A stretch of 34,772 nucleotides of DNA, taken from Caecibacteroides pullorum (lineage in GTDB: Bacteria > Bacteroidota > Bacteroidia > Bacteroidales > Bacteroidaceae). A program made the translations under genes and the position numbers. This document shows positions 10,810-18,104 of this stretch, one piece after another. The stretch spans positions 1 through 34,772 of the forward strand of contig NZ_JAAZTS010000028.1 in the NCBI RefSeq assembly GCF_019239235.1, in the 5' to 3' direction. The notes beneath the pieces are model-generated. The model made no database searches. It had not been told where the DNA came from and worked only from the letters and a program-made list of their open reading frames with translations. Every line of letters starts with the position of its first letter. Position 1 is the first letter of the stretch.

Positions 10810-13359
10810 ATGAACAGATTGAGACTTTTAGGACTGTGGATGCTTCTGATGCCTTTGTTGGCCGTAGCATCGGAACTGAATTCTGTAAAAAAGAGGGTGG
10901 ATATTGTTGTTCCTGACAGTGGGACACTTTACAATCGCATGATGGAAAAGGGAAAAGCCGAGGCCCAGTTTGCCTTCACCAACTACCGCCGCTACTATCG
11001 GGAAGCCCGCGAGCGTGTGGCCGACGAGAAGACAGAGGCCGTAGGCAAGCTCCGCGACTACTTCTCCCGCCATTCCCATCGGGCCGTGAAGCCGGTCGGT
11101 GAGGCTGAGGCAGCCCGGATGTATGCTTTGCTGGGCGAGGATGGAACCTTCTCCGACCTGAATCCGACGGAAGAGCAGTATAACCGTGAAAACGTCTGGA
11201 ACCGCGGATATGCCAATACGCCCGACGACCGGGCAGGTATCTTCATCGCCGATGCGCTGAACCGTGTGTACCGCTTGGCCGAAGCCGCGCGGAGGGGCAG
11301 TCTGAAGAAAGATACCGAGTTCCTGAACCGCCTTTCACGGGCGGTGGTGCATTACGGCAATCTGGAGATAGCCCGCTCCAACGACAAGCCCCGCTTTCAC
11401 GCCTCCTGCTTTGCCATCCCTACGGCAGCGGTCAACATCTATTTTGCCTGCATGGAGGAGATGGACCGGGCTGAGCGCGGAGAAGCCGGTGCCGAAGTGC
11501 GGGCGGCCTGCGACATGCTGAAGGTACTCGGCCTTCAGGCCTATACGCAACCCTTGCGCCGGGACGCTACGGACCGTAATGTAGTGTCGGTGGAACGCTT
11601 CCGCAACCACGTCTGGTGGGTAGGCGGAAATGCTTTAGCCTACCGTTCGCTGCTTCCGGTGGCCGTTATGTACAGTTCGGTGCCGATGCTCGATGTGCTG
11701 GCCGAGGTATGCCAGCGCGGCATCAGCGTCACGTCGCAGACTACCTACAGCGACGCCTTCTGGACCGAAGGCTTTACGGCCGACGGAGCCGGATGGGGAC
11801 ACGGCATGCAGTGCCTCATCTGGGGATATCCCATTCACGGTACATCGGCGGCGCTGGATATGCTAAAGACCCTTCGCGGCACGCCCTGGGCCAAGAACCT
11901 GAGCCGCGAGAATACCGAGGCCCTGATGACCTTCTTCCGCGGTGGAAGCTGGTATTACCGCGACGGTTACCGCCTGCCGTGCCTTGACCGCGGTTCGTAT
12001 GTCTATTGCGACAAGGAGAGTGCCATTCCCTACCGCAACATGCTGCGCGACGTGGTGGATAACTGGAAGGAATCATTCACTCCCGCCGAGCAGGCCGAAC
12101 TGGAACAGCTTCTGGCCGAAGTGGAAGCCAGACGTATCCGCATGGACGGATACGTCGACGGCGTCTATCAGGGTACGCGCTGGTTCTTCAACAACGACGA
12201 CCTGATGAAGCACACGGCAGACTACCACCTGATGGTCAACATGGCTTCCGTGCGCTGTGACGGTCTGGAGAGTGCCGACTTTGCCGACAACTACAACTTC
12301 TATCCCACCGACGGCATGACGCTCTTCCAGCGCCGTGGCGACGAATATTTCCGCATCATGGGCGGATGGGACGTGACGGCATCGCCGGGCGTGACGGCCC
12401 GTGAGGGCATGGACCGACTGGTGCCCGTGACCAACTGGCGGGGCTATTGCAGCCGTCATAACTTTGCGGCCGGAGCAGCCGACGGCGGCGACTATGCGGC
12501 TGGCGGATATATCTTTGAGAAGATGTACGGGCCGGATAAAGAAAATCCTGACTATAAAGGTGGCCATCCGAAGAAAAACGAGCTGCTGTATGGCTTCAAG
12601 GCCTACAAGGGGTATTTTATCCTGGGCGACTATCTGGTGGCCCTCGGAGCCGGAGTCACCAACCTGGAACCGGAGCAGGAAGGAAACATACGCACGACAC
12701 TGGACCAGACGGCAAGAACGTCGCCCGTGTATCTGCTGGAGAAAGGCCGGAAGAAACCGCTGCCCATGGGCGTGACGACGCTCGACGCCCGTCAGCTGAA
12801 GAATGCCTGGATTGTTCAGGAAGGCCAGTTTGCCTACCGTGCCCTGCCGAACTACCAGTCGGACTTGCACGTAGCCTGCGAGAACCGTCCTGCCGACTGG
12901 GCCAGGATGAACGAGCAGAACCGTCAGCGGAAAGACCTTCCTGCCGAAGTGCCCGTCCTGCGTCTGTGGACCGACCACGGCCGTACGCCTGTGGCCGACA
13001 CCTACGGCTATGCGGTCTATCTGGGTCAGGGCGAACCAGCCCGCAAGCTTCCCTTCGAAGTGCTGCGTAACGACACGCTGGTACAGGCAGTCTGTTCCGC
13101 CGACCGCATAGTTATCGGTGCCGTGTTCTATCCCGAAGCGCCGGCTCTGGAGGCCAAGGGGCTGAAGCTGGAAGTGTCTGCCCCCTGTGCCCTTGTGCTC
13201 CGCGAGACGGAGGAGGCCTGTTTCGTCACCGTGGCCGATGCCTGTATGGACGCTTCCCTGAAGGAGATAGCTCTGAAGTGGAACGGCCGCGACATACGGA
13301 TAGCCCTGCCGCAAGGAATGTATAGCGGCAAGCCGGTGACTGTGCGGATAGACAGATAA
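10810..13359 (+). CDS. PL8-like polysaccharide lyase
   Basis: This is an 849-residue exported protein whose fold and motifs match the PL8 superfamily (chondroitin, hyaluronan and xanthan lyases). A signal peptide (1-20) precedes an all-helical alpha/alpha toroid (about 30-400) and beta-sandwich domains (about 450-849). Probable catalytic residues are Asn266 in RNHVWW, His331 in DGAGWGHG and Tyr340 in WGYPIHG. The nine-residue His-to-Tyr spacing is that of known PL8 enzymes. NFYPTDGMTLFQRRGDEYF and SPGVTAR match the family's central sandwich motif, where PGTT is usual. Such enzymes cut uronate-containing chains by beta-elimination. The sequence is divergent, so the substrate is open. It is the last gene of the operon. 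Its stop lies 46 bases before the palindromic array. Confidence 0.82.
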   Translation: MNRLRLLGLWMLLMPLLAVASELNSVKKRVDIVVPDSGTLYNRMMEKGKAEAQFAFTNYRRYYREARERVADEKTEAVGKLRDYFSRHSHRAVKPVGEAEAARMYALLGEDGTFSDLNPTEEQYNRENVWNRGYANTPDDRAGIFIADALNRVYRLAEAARRGSLKKDTEFLNRLSRAVVHYGNLEIARSNDKPRFHASCFAIPTAAVNIYFACMEEMDRAERGEAGAEVRAACDMLKVLGLQAYTQPLRRDATDRNVVSVERFRNHVWWVGGNALAYRSLLPVAVMYSSVPMLDVLAEVCQRGISVTSQTTYSDAFWTEGFTADGAGWGHGMQCLIWGYPIHGTSAALDMLKTLRGTPWAKNLSRENTEALMTFFRGGSWYYRDGYRLPCLDRGSYVYCDKESAIPYRNMLRDVVDNWKESFTPAEQAELEQLLAEVEARRIRMDGYVDGVYQGTRWFFNNDDLMKHTADYHLMVNMASVRCDGLESADFADNYNFYPTDGMTLFQRRGDEYFRIMGGWDVTASPGVTAREGMDRLVPVTNWRGYCSRHNFAAGAADGGDYAAGGYIFEKMYGPDKENPDYKGGHPKKNELLYGFKAYKGYFILGDYLVALGAGVTNLEPEQEGNIRTTLDQTARTSPVYLLEKGRKKPLPMGVTTLDARQLKNAWIVQEGQFAYRALPNYQSDLHVACENRPADWARMNEQNRQRKDLPAEVPVLRLWTDHGRTPVADTYGYAVYLGQGEPARKLPFEVLRNDTLVQAVCSADRIVIGAVFYPEAPALEAKGLKLEVSAPCALVLRETEEACFVTVADACMDASLKEIALKWNGRDIRIALPQGMYSGKPVTVRIDR

Positions 13360-13405
13360 TCATCCAACATTTGCTGGGAAACTGGGAATGTAACAGTCTT
13401 TCCCC

Positions 13406-13544
13406 GTTTCCCCTACGAGGAAACGCTCGTTCCCTTTAAAGGAAACAGATGTTCCCTTTCAATGGTAACGGTCGTTCCCTTCAATGGTAACGACCGTTTC
13501 CTTATAGGGGAAACGGAGTTCCCCCTGCGGAAACACGCGGAAAC
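13406..13544. repeat. array of about six 22-23 bp palindromic units
   Basis: The unit is GTTYCC, 6-7 bases, GGWAAC, then 4-5 bases. GTTYCC starts at 13406, 13429, 13451, 13474, 13496 and 13518. GGWAAC starts at 13419, 13441, 13464, 13486, 13509 and 13529, with an extra copy at 13539. Higher-order symmetry is present: AACGGTCGTT (13468-13477) pairs with AACGACCGTT (13489-13498), and the outer arms near 13405-13420 and 13499-13515 are nearly complementary. It lies between the ends of the convergent PL8-like and DUF6078-like genes. Confidence 0.85.
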
Positions 13545-13572
13545 ATGCCGTGAGGGTAGGGGAGCCAGTCGT

Positions 13573-14004
13573 TTATTCCCAGACAAAGCAGTCGGTGTAA
13601 CCGTCGAAACAGTTCTCGTCCGGTGCTCCCAGCGAGCGGAGTACGGAACGTACCTGCTTCTGTTCGGCGGGCGGGAGCAGCCGGTCTCCCTTGCGCGAGG
13701 CGTAATAGTTCTTTCTTCCCATCTTTCCTATCATCCGTTCGCGGAAAGCAGCCGCCTGCTTCACCGACAGCTCGTCGATGATTCGGGCAAATCCTTTGGC
13801 ATAGCGTACCTTGGCGTTGGAACAATAGTATTTGCATTTTCCCTGCGCCTGTTCGGCCATGTGTGGCACCAGCATTCGGACGAAAGCCTTGTCAGCGGGC
13901 AGGTGTTCGTAAGCGATGTGGCGCAGGCAGGTCGCAGCCTGCGGGCAGCTGGCTATGCAATGGCCGAATCCACGGGGTACTACAGAGTAATCGAAATTTT
14001 CCAT
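13573..14004 (-). CDS. DUF6078-like cysteine-containing protein
   Basis: This is a 143-residue cytoplasmic protein with no signal peptide. The N-terminus MENFDYSVVPRGFGHC, with Cys16, Cys20 and Cys26, and then GKCKYYC (Cys57, Cys61) resembles Bacteroides proteins annotated DUF6078. The clustered cysteines suggest metal or Fe-S binding, though this is not proven. The middle is a basic helical stretch (KVRYAKGFARIIDELSVKQAAAFRERMIGKMGRKNYY) that could bind nucleic acid. The C-terminus is ENCFDGYTDCFVWE. A consensus promoter lies at 14033-14063. The gene ends 29 bases from the palindromic array, so the array would sit in its 3' untranslated region. No function is known to me. Confidence 0.7.
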   Translation of the reverse strand: MENFDYSVVPRGFGHCIASCPQAATCLRHIAYEHLPADKAFVRMLVPHMAEQAQGKCKYYCSNAKVRYAKGFARIIDELSVKQAAAFRERMIGKMGRKNYYASRKGDRLLPPAEQKQVRSVLRSLGAPDENCFDGYTDCFVWE

Positions 14005-14032
14005 GGTTTGTACGATTGGCTTCTAACTGTTC

Positions 14033-14063
14033 CAAAGATAAGAAAAAGTGGGCAGAAATACAA
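14033..14063 (-). promoter_or_regulatory. consensus promoter of the DUF6078-like gene
   Basis: On the minus strand, TTG (14063-14061), a 20-base spacer and TATCTTTG (14040-14033) match the Bacteroidota consensus. The start codon is about 30 bases further on. Confidence 0.7.
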
Positions 14064-14129
14064 CAGGTAACCGAGAGATGCAGGAGAATAAAATTGTGTT
14101 ATGTATTTTCTCTACTACAATATATCAAT

Positions 14130-14717
14130 TTACAAAACAAATATTTTTGGTTTATATTTCAATAGATGGAAATTACCTTCCATTTGAAAAGATTCATAAA
14201 ATAATGCGGCATTTGAGAAGACGATTCCATGGTGTTTCTCTGTACCGTAAGCTCCATGGATATGGCCAAAATAGTGATAGCGAGGTTTGACCTCCAATAT
14301 CTTTTTTTTCAAATCGGCATTTCCCCAATGGATATTATTATCCTTATCTAGAATCATAAATGGCGGTTCGTGACTGACCAATACATCTGCATCAGGAGGA
14401 ATGACTTGTTCGGAATGATTGTATGCCAGTCCAAAGAATGTTATGCCTTCTATTTTACATTCACTATCCTGAAGGAAGTGAACGTTTTTCGGTAAGTCTT
14501 CAATGTCTTTTGCATCCCAAAGACATGTATCATGATTTCCTGTAACGAATATCTTGTGTTTGTAAGGAAGCGTAATGAACCAATTAAGGAAATCAAGAAC
14601 TTCCTTTTCTGTACCATGTTCGGTAAAATCGCCACAATGAACAATAACATCAGCTGCTGGAAGATTAACCAGCAAATGATGTTTGTTGTGAGTATCTGAT
14701 ATTTGTAGGATTTTCAC
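14130..14717 (-). CDS. calcineurin-like metallophosphoesterase
   Basis: This is a 195-residue soluble phosphoesterase. All motifs of the two-metal centre are visible: D8-x-H10 in ISDTHNKH, D30 in HCGDFTEHG, N61-H62-D63 in VTGNHD, H116 in VSHEPP, and H152-x-H154 in GHIHGAYG. The family hydrolyses phosphomonoesters, phosphodiesters or cyclic nucleotides. This compact version resembles small single-domain phosphodiesterases, but the substrate cannot be read from sequence. It is the last gene of the WYL-headed operon, starting 30 bases after the beta-CASP gene. Grouping with two other metal-dependent nuclease-like enzymes suggests it acts on nucleic-acid ends, nucleotides or a signal molecule. 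That is inference. It is AT-rich like its operon partners and unlike the glycan operon. No clear terminator was found downstream. Confidence 0.88.
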   Translation of the reverse strand: MKILQISDTHNKHHLLVNLPAADVIVHCGDFTEHGTEKEVLDFLNWFITLPYKHKIFVTGNHDTCLWDAKDIEDLPKNVHFLQDSECKIEGITFFGLAYNHSEQVIPPDADVLVSHEPPFMILDKDNNIHWGNADLKKKILEVKPRYHYFGHIHGAYGTEKHHGIVFSNAALFYESFQMEGNFHLLKYKPKIFVL

Positions 14718-14747
14718 TGCCTGATTATAAAATAGATTACCTAAACA

Positions 14748-16007
14748 CTATAGTTCAGCATCAGCTTCCTTATGAATGCAAATAATCCTTTTAGGGTTAA
14801 TTGTTCTGATAACCTTCTCTATTGTTTTGCGGTCTGCATGCCCTGATGTATGTATATCAACTACATTATGGAACATTTCACGAAATTCCTTATACATTGG
14901 ATTTACTTTGATCTGTACCGGGTCTTTGTAGTAACCATCCCACGATGAGTAAATAAGCAACGTTTCTTCTTGAGGAAGTTCATTAATAAGTCCATTGATA
15001 CATTCTTTCTGTGATGAACCTGCAATCATGACCATGCCATTCCGTTTTACGCTTTTCAAAAGGCGTTGATTGTAAAATTTAGGATGGAATGAAAACAAAC
15101 CATGAGAGAGTTCTCCTTCTTGATCTGTAAAGAAAGCCATTGTTTGTTTCAGAAACTTTGACCACACATACACCGTTTTACCTGCTCCATTTGCAGCTTC
15201 TGTGATTGCAGCAAGTCGCTCTATGTCTGTAGCAGAAGCAAGCACAAATACATATTTAAAAGCCCGCATCACATAAGCCATCTTGCCGGAAACATCACGT
15301 TCGTGAATACATTTGTCTTCACGTTTCAGCATGGTTCCTTCTGTAATCAGCGTATCAATATGGGTGGCATACCTTTTTAAGGTCGGAAAAAGTCCTTTGC
15401 CCATATATCCATGCTCCCGATAGTCACCAGTATGCCAGATCCGTTTGCCGTCTGCCTCTATCAGAAACATGTACGAATCATAAATGGAGTGGCAATTGAA
15501 AAATGGAGTTACCTTTATATCGCCGACTATAATACTTTTCGGAACCTTATGCGGAGCAGTCCTTTTCCAGATACATATACGTTTGAGAAGCTTACATTTG
15601 TTTTCAGCCTTTTTCTGGTTACTGTCCGCATCGTTATATTCCTCTGAAGTACAATTCTGTTTCCGCAATTCGCTCATTTTAAGTGACGCACCTTCCGATA
15701 AGAGTCCATATTTAATGGAAAGTAACTTCATGGTTCCTTCGCTCATATATTGAGGAACTTTGTCTGGAATATACTCAAACAGCCCCACATGATCCTCGTG
15801 ACCATGTGTATAGAATACAGCTTCATGTTGCTTCTTGTTCTGAGAAAAAATAGCCTGAACCATTTGCTCGTCATCCTCTGGTGTAGTCGGTTCTCCACAT
15901 CCAGGAAGATTCTGACCAAAGTCAATGAAAACCCTGGAAGTATCTGTAGAAATCTCTGTAATACAACCACCTATCTGATCAAGGCCTCTGTGTATCTTGA
16001 TATTCAT
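14748..16007 (-). CDS. beta-CASP/RNase J-like metallo-beta-lactamase-fold protein
   Basis: This is a 419-residue enzyme of the RNase J/beta-CASP group. The motifs in order are the N-terminal strand IHRGLDQIGGCITEI, motif II H68-G-H-E-D-H73 (YTHGHEDHVG), H173 (NCHSIYDSY) and D195 (WHTGDYREHG). The beta-CASP signature Glu223 (ITEGTML) follows, then HTSGHAD (H386, H390) and a last histidine H412 (IICIHKEAD). The family cuts RNA or DNA by endo- or 5'-3' exonuclease activity. At 419 residues it is shorter than housekeeping RNase J (about 550) and lacks its C-terminal extension. It lies 3 bases after the PD-(D/E)XK gene, in one operon with the WYL regulator. A lysine- and asparagine-rich insert (about 118-150) is unusual. 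Confidence 0.88.
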   Translation of the reverse strand: MNIKIHRGLDQIGGCITEISTDTSRVFIDFGQNLPGCGEPTTPEDDEQMVQAIFSQNKKQHEAVFYTHGHEDHVGLFEYIPDKVPQYMSEGTMKLLSIKYGLLSEGASLKMSELRKQNCTSEEYNDADSNQKKAENKCKLLKRICIWKRTAPHKVPKSIIVGDIKVTPFFNCHSIYDSYMFLIEADGKRIWHTGDYREHGYMGKGLFPTLKRYATHIDTLITEGTMLKREDKCIHERDVSGKMAYVMRAFKYVFVLASATDIERLAAITEAANGAGKTVYVWSKFLKQTMAFFTDQEGELSHGLFSFHPKFYNQRLLKSVKRNGMVMIAGSSQKECINGLINELPQEETLLIYSSWDGYYKDPVQIKVNPMYKEFREMFHNVVDIHTSGHADRKTIEKVIRTINPKRIICIHKEADAEL

Positions 16008-16010
16008 ATT

Positions 16011-16994
16011 TTATTTAGAATAAAATTTCAATTCCTTTTTTGTCTTGATCAGATCCTTATACAACCCATATCCGCAGAAAGAAGCATTGATAAATTTGCA
16101 ATCATCTGTCCAATCCTTATCCTCACATTCAATCTGAAGATTTGAGCTGTAATGATGATAGTTAGTAAGCAGGAACAGAAAATCCGGTTCAACTTCTATC
16201 TTAGGTTCAACTTCTACTTGTCGCTGCACCTTGTTACCCCAAACATCTTTTTCTGTAACCTTTTTCTCAAATAGATTATCCAACCCTTTCACAAGACCTA
16301 ATTCTTTCTTCTGCTTTAGAACAAGAAGCATGTCCTTAGCCACACGGTTCACAGATTCCTGATCTTTTTTAAAAGAAAGATAGTCTTCGTAATGTTTCTT
16401 TAGTCCTGACAATGATTTAATTGCCTTATCACCTTGCTTTACTTCTATCAAAGTCAGCTGTACAATACGATTACGTGGCTTTTTATGTTTCCAACAGAAG
16501 GCTACGATGTCTACGCGGCCTTTCAAAACTTTATTATCAGCCCATTCTACATCGGCAATGAAATAATCTGTTTTGTCAGCATTCACAGACAGATTGTTTT
16601 CGTAAACCACCCTTTGCTGTATTTCCTTCTCTCCTAATTTACTGTTTTTGGTAGATTCATGAATATCTACAATATGTTTTGCATGAGCCAAGTAGTCATG
16701 CAAACCTTCAATAGAAGGTAGGATTCTCTCCGTATCAGGCGACAGATAGTATTCATCAACCAGACCTGTAAGAACTCCCTTTTCATCGACTGTAAGAACT
16801 TTCCCACCTCTATAATATATCATAACGCTATCGCCTCTCAGTTCCAGATCTAAATAAGGGTCAACTCTTACATAGTCTGTAATGGATTTCAAGTTACCGG
16901 TCTTTAGTTGTTCCAAAAAACTGCTTGAAATACTTCTTTTTTTCATAGAACTTTTGTTTTTACTTCCTTTAGGATACTGATTTCTATTCATCAT
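16011..16994 (-). CDS. putative PD-(D/E)XK nuclease
   Basis: This is a 327-residue protein with a restriction-enzyme-like core in its middle. A helix EKEIQQRVVYENN (about 122-134) precedes Asp162 in GRVDIVAF. After a variable loop come Glu184 and Lys186 in LTLIEVKQGDKAI. The D-x(21)-E-x-K arrangement and hydrophobic strands are those of PD-(D/E)XK nucleases. The first 120 residues (YYRGGKVLTVDEKG) and the C-terminal domain (FLFLLTNYHHYSSNLQIECEDKDW) match no family I know, and may bind the target. Its start overlaps the end of the WYL gene by 11 bases, which shows tight co-expression. The next gene, the beta-CASP enzyme, starts 3 bases after its stop. The N-terminal Lys/Ser-rich tail looks disordered, and a start at an internal Met is possible. 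Confidence 0.75.
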   Translation of the reverse strand: MMNRNQYPKGSKNKSSMKKRSISSSFLEQLKTGNLKSITDYVRVDPYLDLELRGDSVMIYYRGGKVLTVDEKGVLTGLVDEYYLSPDTERILPSIEGLHDYLAHAKHIVDIHESTKNSKLGEKEIQQRVVYENNLSVNADKTDYFIADVEWADNKVLKGRVDIVAFCWKHKKPRNRIVQLTLIEVKQGDKAIKSLSGLKKHYEDYLSFKKDQESVNRVAKDMLLVLKQKKELGLVKGLDNLFEKKVTEKDVWGNKVQRQVEVEPKIEVEPDFLFLLTNYHHYSSNLQIECEDKDWTDDCKFINASFCGYGLYKDLIKTKKELKFYSK

Positions 16995-17889
16995 GATAAC
17001 GATTAAGTGTGTTTAATAATCTATTCTTGATTTCTTCTCTTAATTCTACGGGTTCCAGAACCTTTATTTTTTCACCCATTGCAAGCAGTTGACTTGTAAG
17101 TTCCGGTGTAAGATATAAGTGGTATTGGAAGTCACTGTATTGCTGATGCTTACATTCTATTTCCTCTTGGGTATGGTGAAGAGGAAGAGAACGCATGTAT
17201 TCCACATGAATACCGTATGCTCTGACTATGACTTTTTGAGGCTTTAATTTGTCATTTACAAAGATTCCAACAGTATTGGAATAGTATTCCTTCGCATCGA
17301 AATTACTGGGACATCGGAATGTCTCTGTAGTAATTTCCATATTCAATGTTCTGTCCAAAGCTATATTGCGGATTTCTTCCTGTTCTTTCAGATATCCCAC
17401 AATATACCAACGCTGATGGTATACCTTCATCGCATAAGGCTGAATGTTAAACGTAGCTCTACGTCCATTGAATGATTGATAGTCTATCATCAGTTCCTTA
17501 TTCTGCTGCATAGCTTCAACCACCGTTTGAATATATTCAGCTCCCTTGGGAATGTCTTCAAATATAATTCTGTCCTTCATATTATGCCCGGCCTCGATCA
17601 TGTTTGAGAGAGTGAATGAGTTGAGTAACCACTGACGAGTCCTGTCATTTCGCAAGGTTTCAGGAGATGATACGTAATATTCATAGGTAGAAGCATCACA
17701 TGCCACTTCCACTCCGAACAGTTCAGCTATTGCATTTCTATGAACATGAAAAGTTCTTAGAGCAAGGGGCTTGCCATCACCGAGACAACTGTTTTGCCAT
17801 CGGTTGTTAATTTCTTCAAAGGTTAATCGTCCATGCTGAAGCAAAGTATTCAACAACCAGATATATCGATTGAAGGTTTTACTAATCAT
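16984..17889 (-). CDS. WYL-domain transcriptional regulator
   Basis: This is a 301-residue regulator. Residues 1-75 form a winged helix-turn-helix-like domain (RYIWLLNTLLQHGRLTFEEINNRW; PLALRTFHVHRNAIAELFGV). A linker helix follows, then the WYL domain (about 120-215) with MIDYQSFNGRRATFNIQPYAMKVYHQRWYIVGY, where W161-Y162 and nearby Arg residues form the usual ligand pocket. The C-terminal domain (about 215-295) resembles the WCX extension. WYL regulators sense nucleic acids or nucleotides and often control anti-phage loci (for example CapW and BrxR). Here it is the first gene of the operon and overlaps the nuclease gene. The intergenic region upstream holds palindromes that are candidate operators, which suggests autoregulation. 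Confidence 0.92.
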   Translation of the reverse strand: MISKTFNRYIWLLNTLLQHGRLTFEEINNRWQNSCLGDGKPLALRTFHVHRNAIAELFGVEVACDASTYEYYVSSPETLRNDRTRQWLLNSFTLSNMIEAGHNMKDRIIFEDIPKGAEYIQTVVEAMQQNKELMIDYQSFNGRRATFNIQPYAMKVYHQRWYIVGYLKEQEEIRNIALDRTLNMEITTETFRCPSNFDAKEYYSNTVGIFVNDKLKPQKVIVRAYGIHVEYMRSLPLHHTQEEIECKHQQYSDFQYHLYLTPELTSQLLAMGEKIKVLEPVELREEIKNRLLNTLNRYHDE

Positions 17890-17972
17890 ACGAATTGTGT
17901 TATTATTTATTCTTCAAGTATTATCTGTAACATCTGTAATTTATACAATACCTTTTATTTATGCTATAAAAG

Positions 17973-17989
17973 TACATATAATATATGTA
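17973..17989. promoter_or_regulatory. 17-bp palindrome, candidate WYL operator
   Basis: TACATATA (17973-17980) and TATATGTA (17982-17989) are perfect inverted copies around one base. It lies 84 bases upstream of the WYL start, between divergent genes. Binding is inferred from position only. Confidence 0.5.
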
Positions 17990-17996
17990 ATAACAT

Positions 17997-18052
17997 TGCA
18001 TATGTGAATATGATTTTAATAATAGCGTAAGATATGCAGTGTTATTGCATAT
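17997..18052. promoter_or_regulatory. TGCATAT direct and inverted repeats
   Basis: TGCATAT occurs at 17997-18003 and 18046-18052, and its reverse ATATGCA at 18032-18038, which forms a 7-bp inverted repeat with a 7-base gap. These sit just before the divergent gene at 18105 and could be regulator sites for it. Confidence 0.45.
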
Positions 18053-18104
18053 TGAAGGTGTTATTTTGCATTCAGAACAAATAATCATTAGTATATACAA
18101 CATT

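Noticed and set aside
12073..13314. Long open frame antisense to the PL8-like gene (413 residues)
   Set aside because: It lies fully inside a well-supported gene and lacks domain motifs, start context or a promoter.
13406..13544. CRISPR array
   Set aside because: Units are 22-23 bases with internal symmetry, arms vary between copies, there are no distinct spacers of 25-40 bases, and no cas genes are nearby.
18039..18104. Upstream start for the orphan gene
   Set aside because: The extra 22 residues cover the operator-like repeats. The start at 18105 gives a more plausible basic N-terminus.
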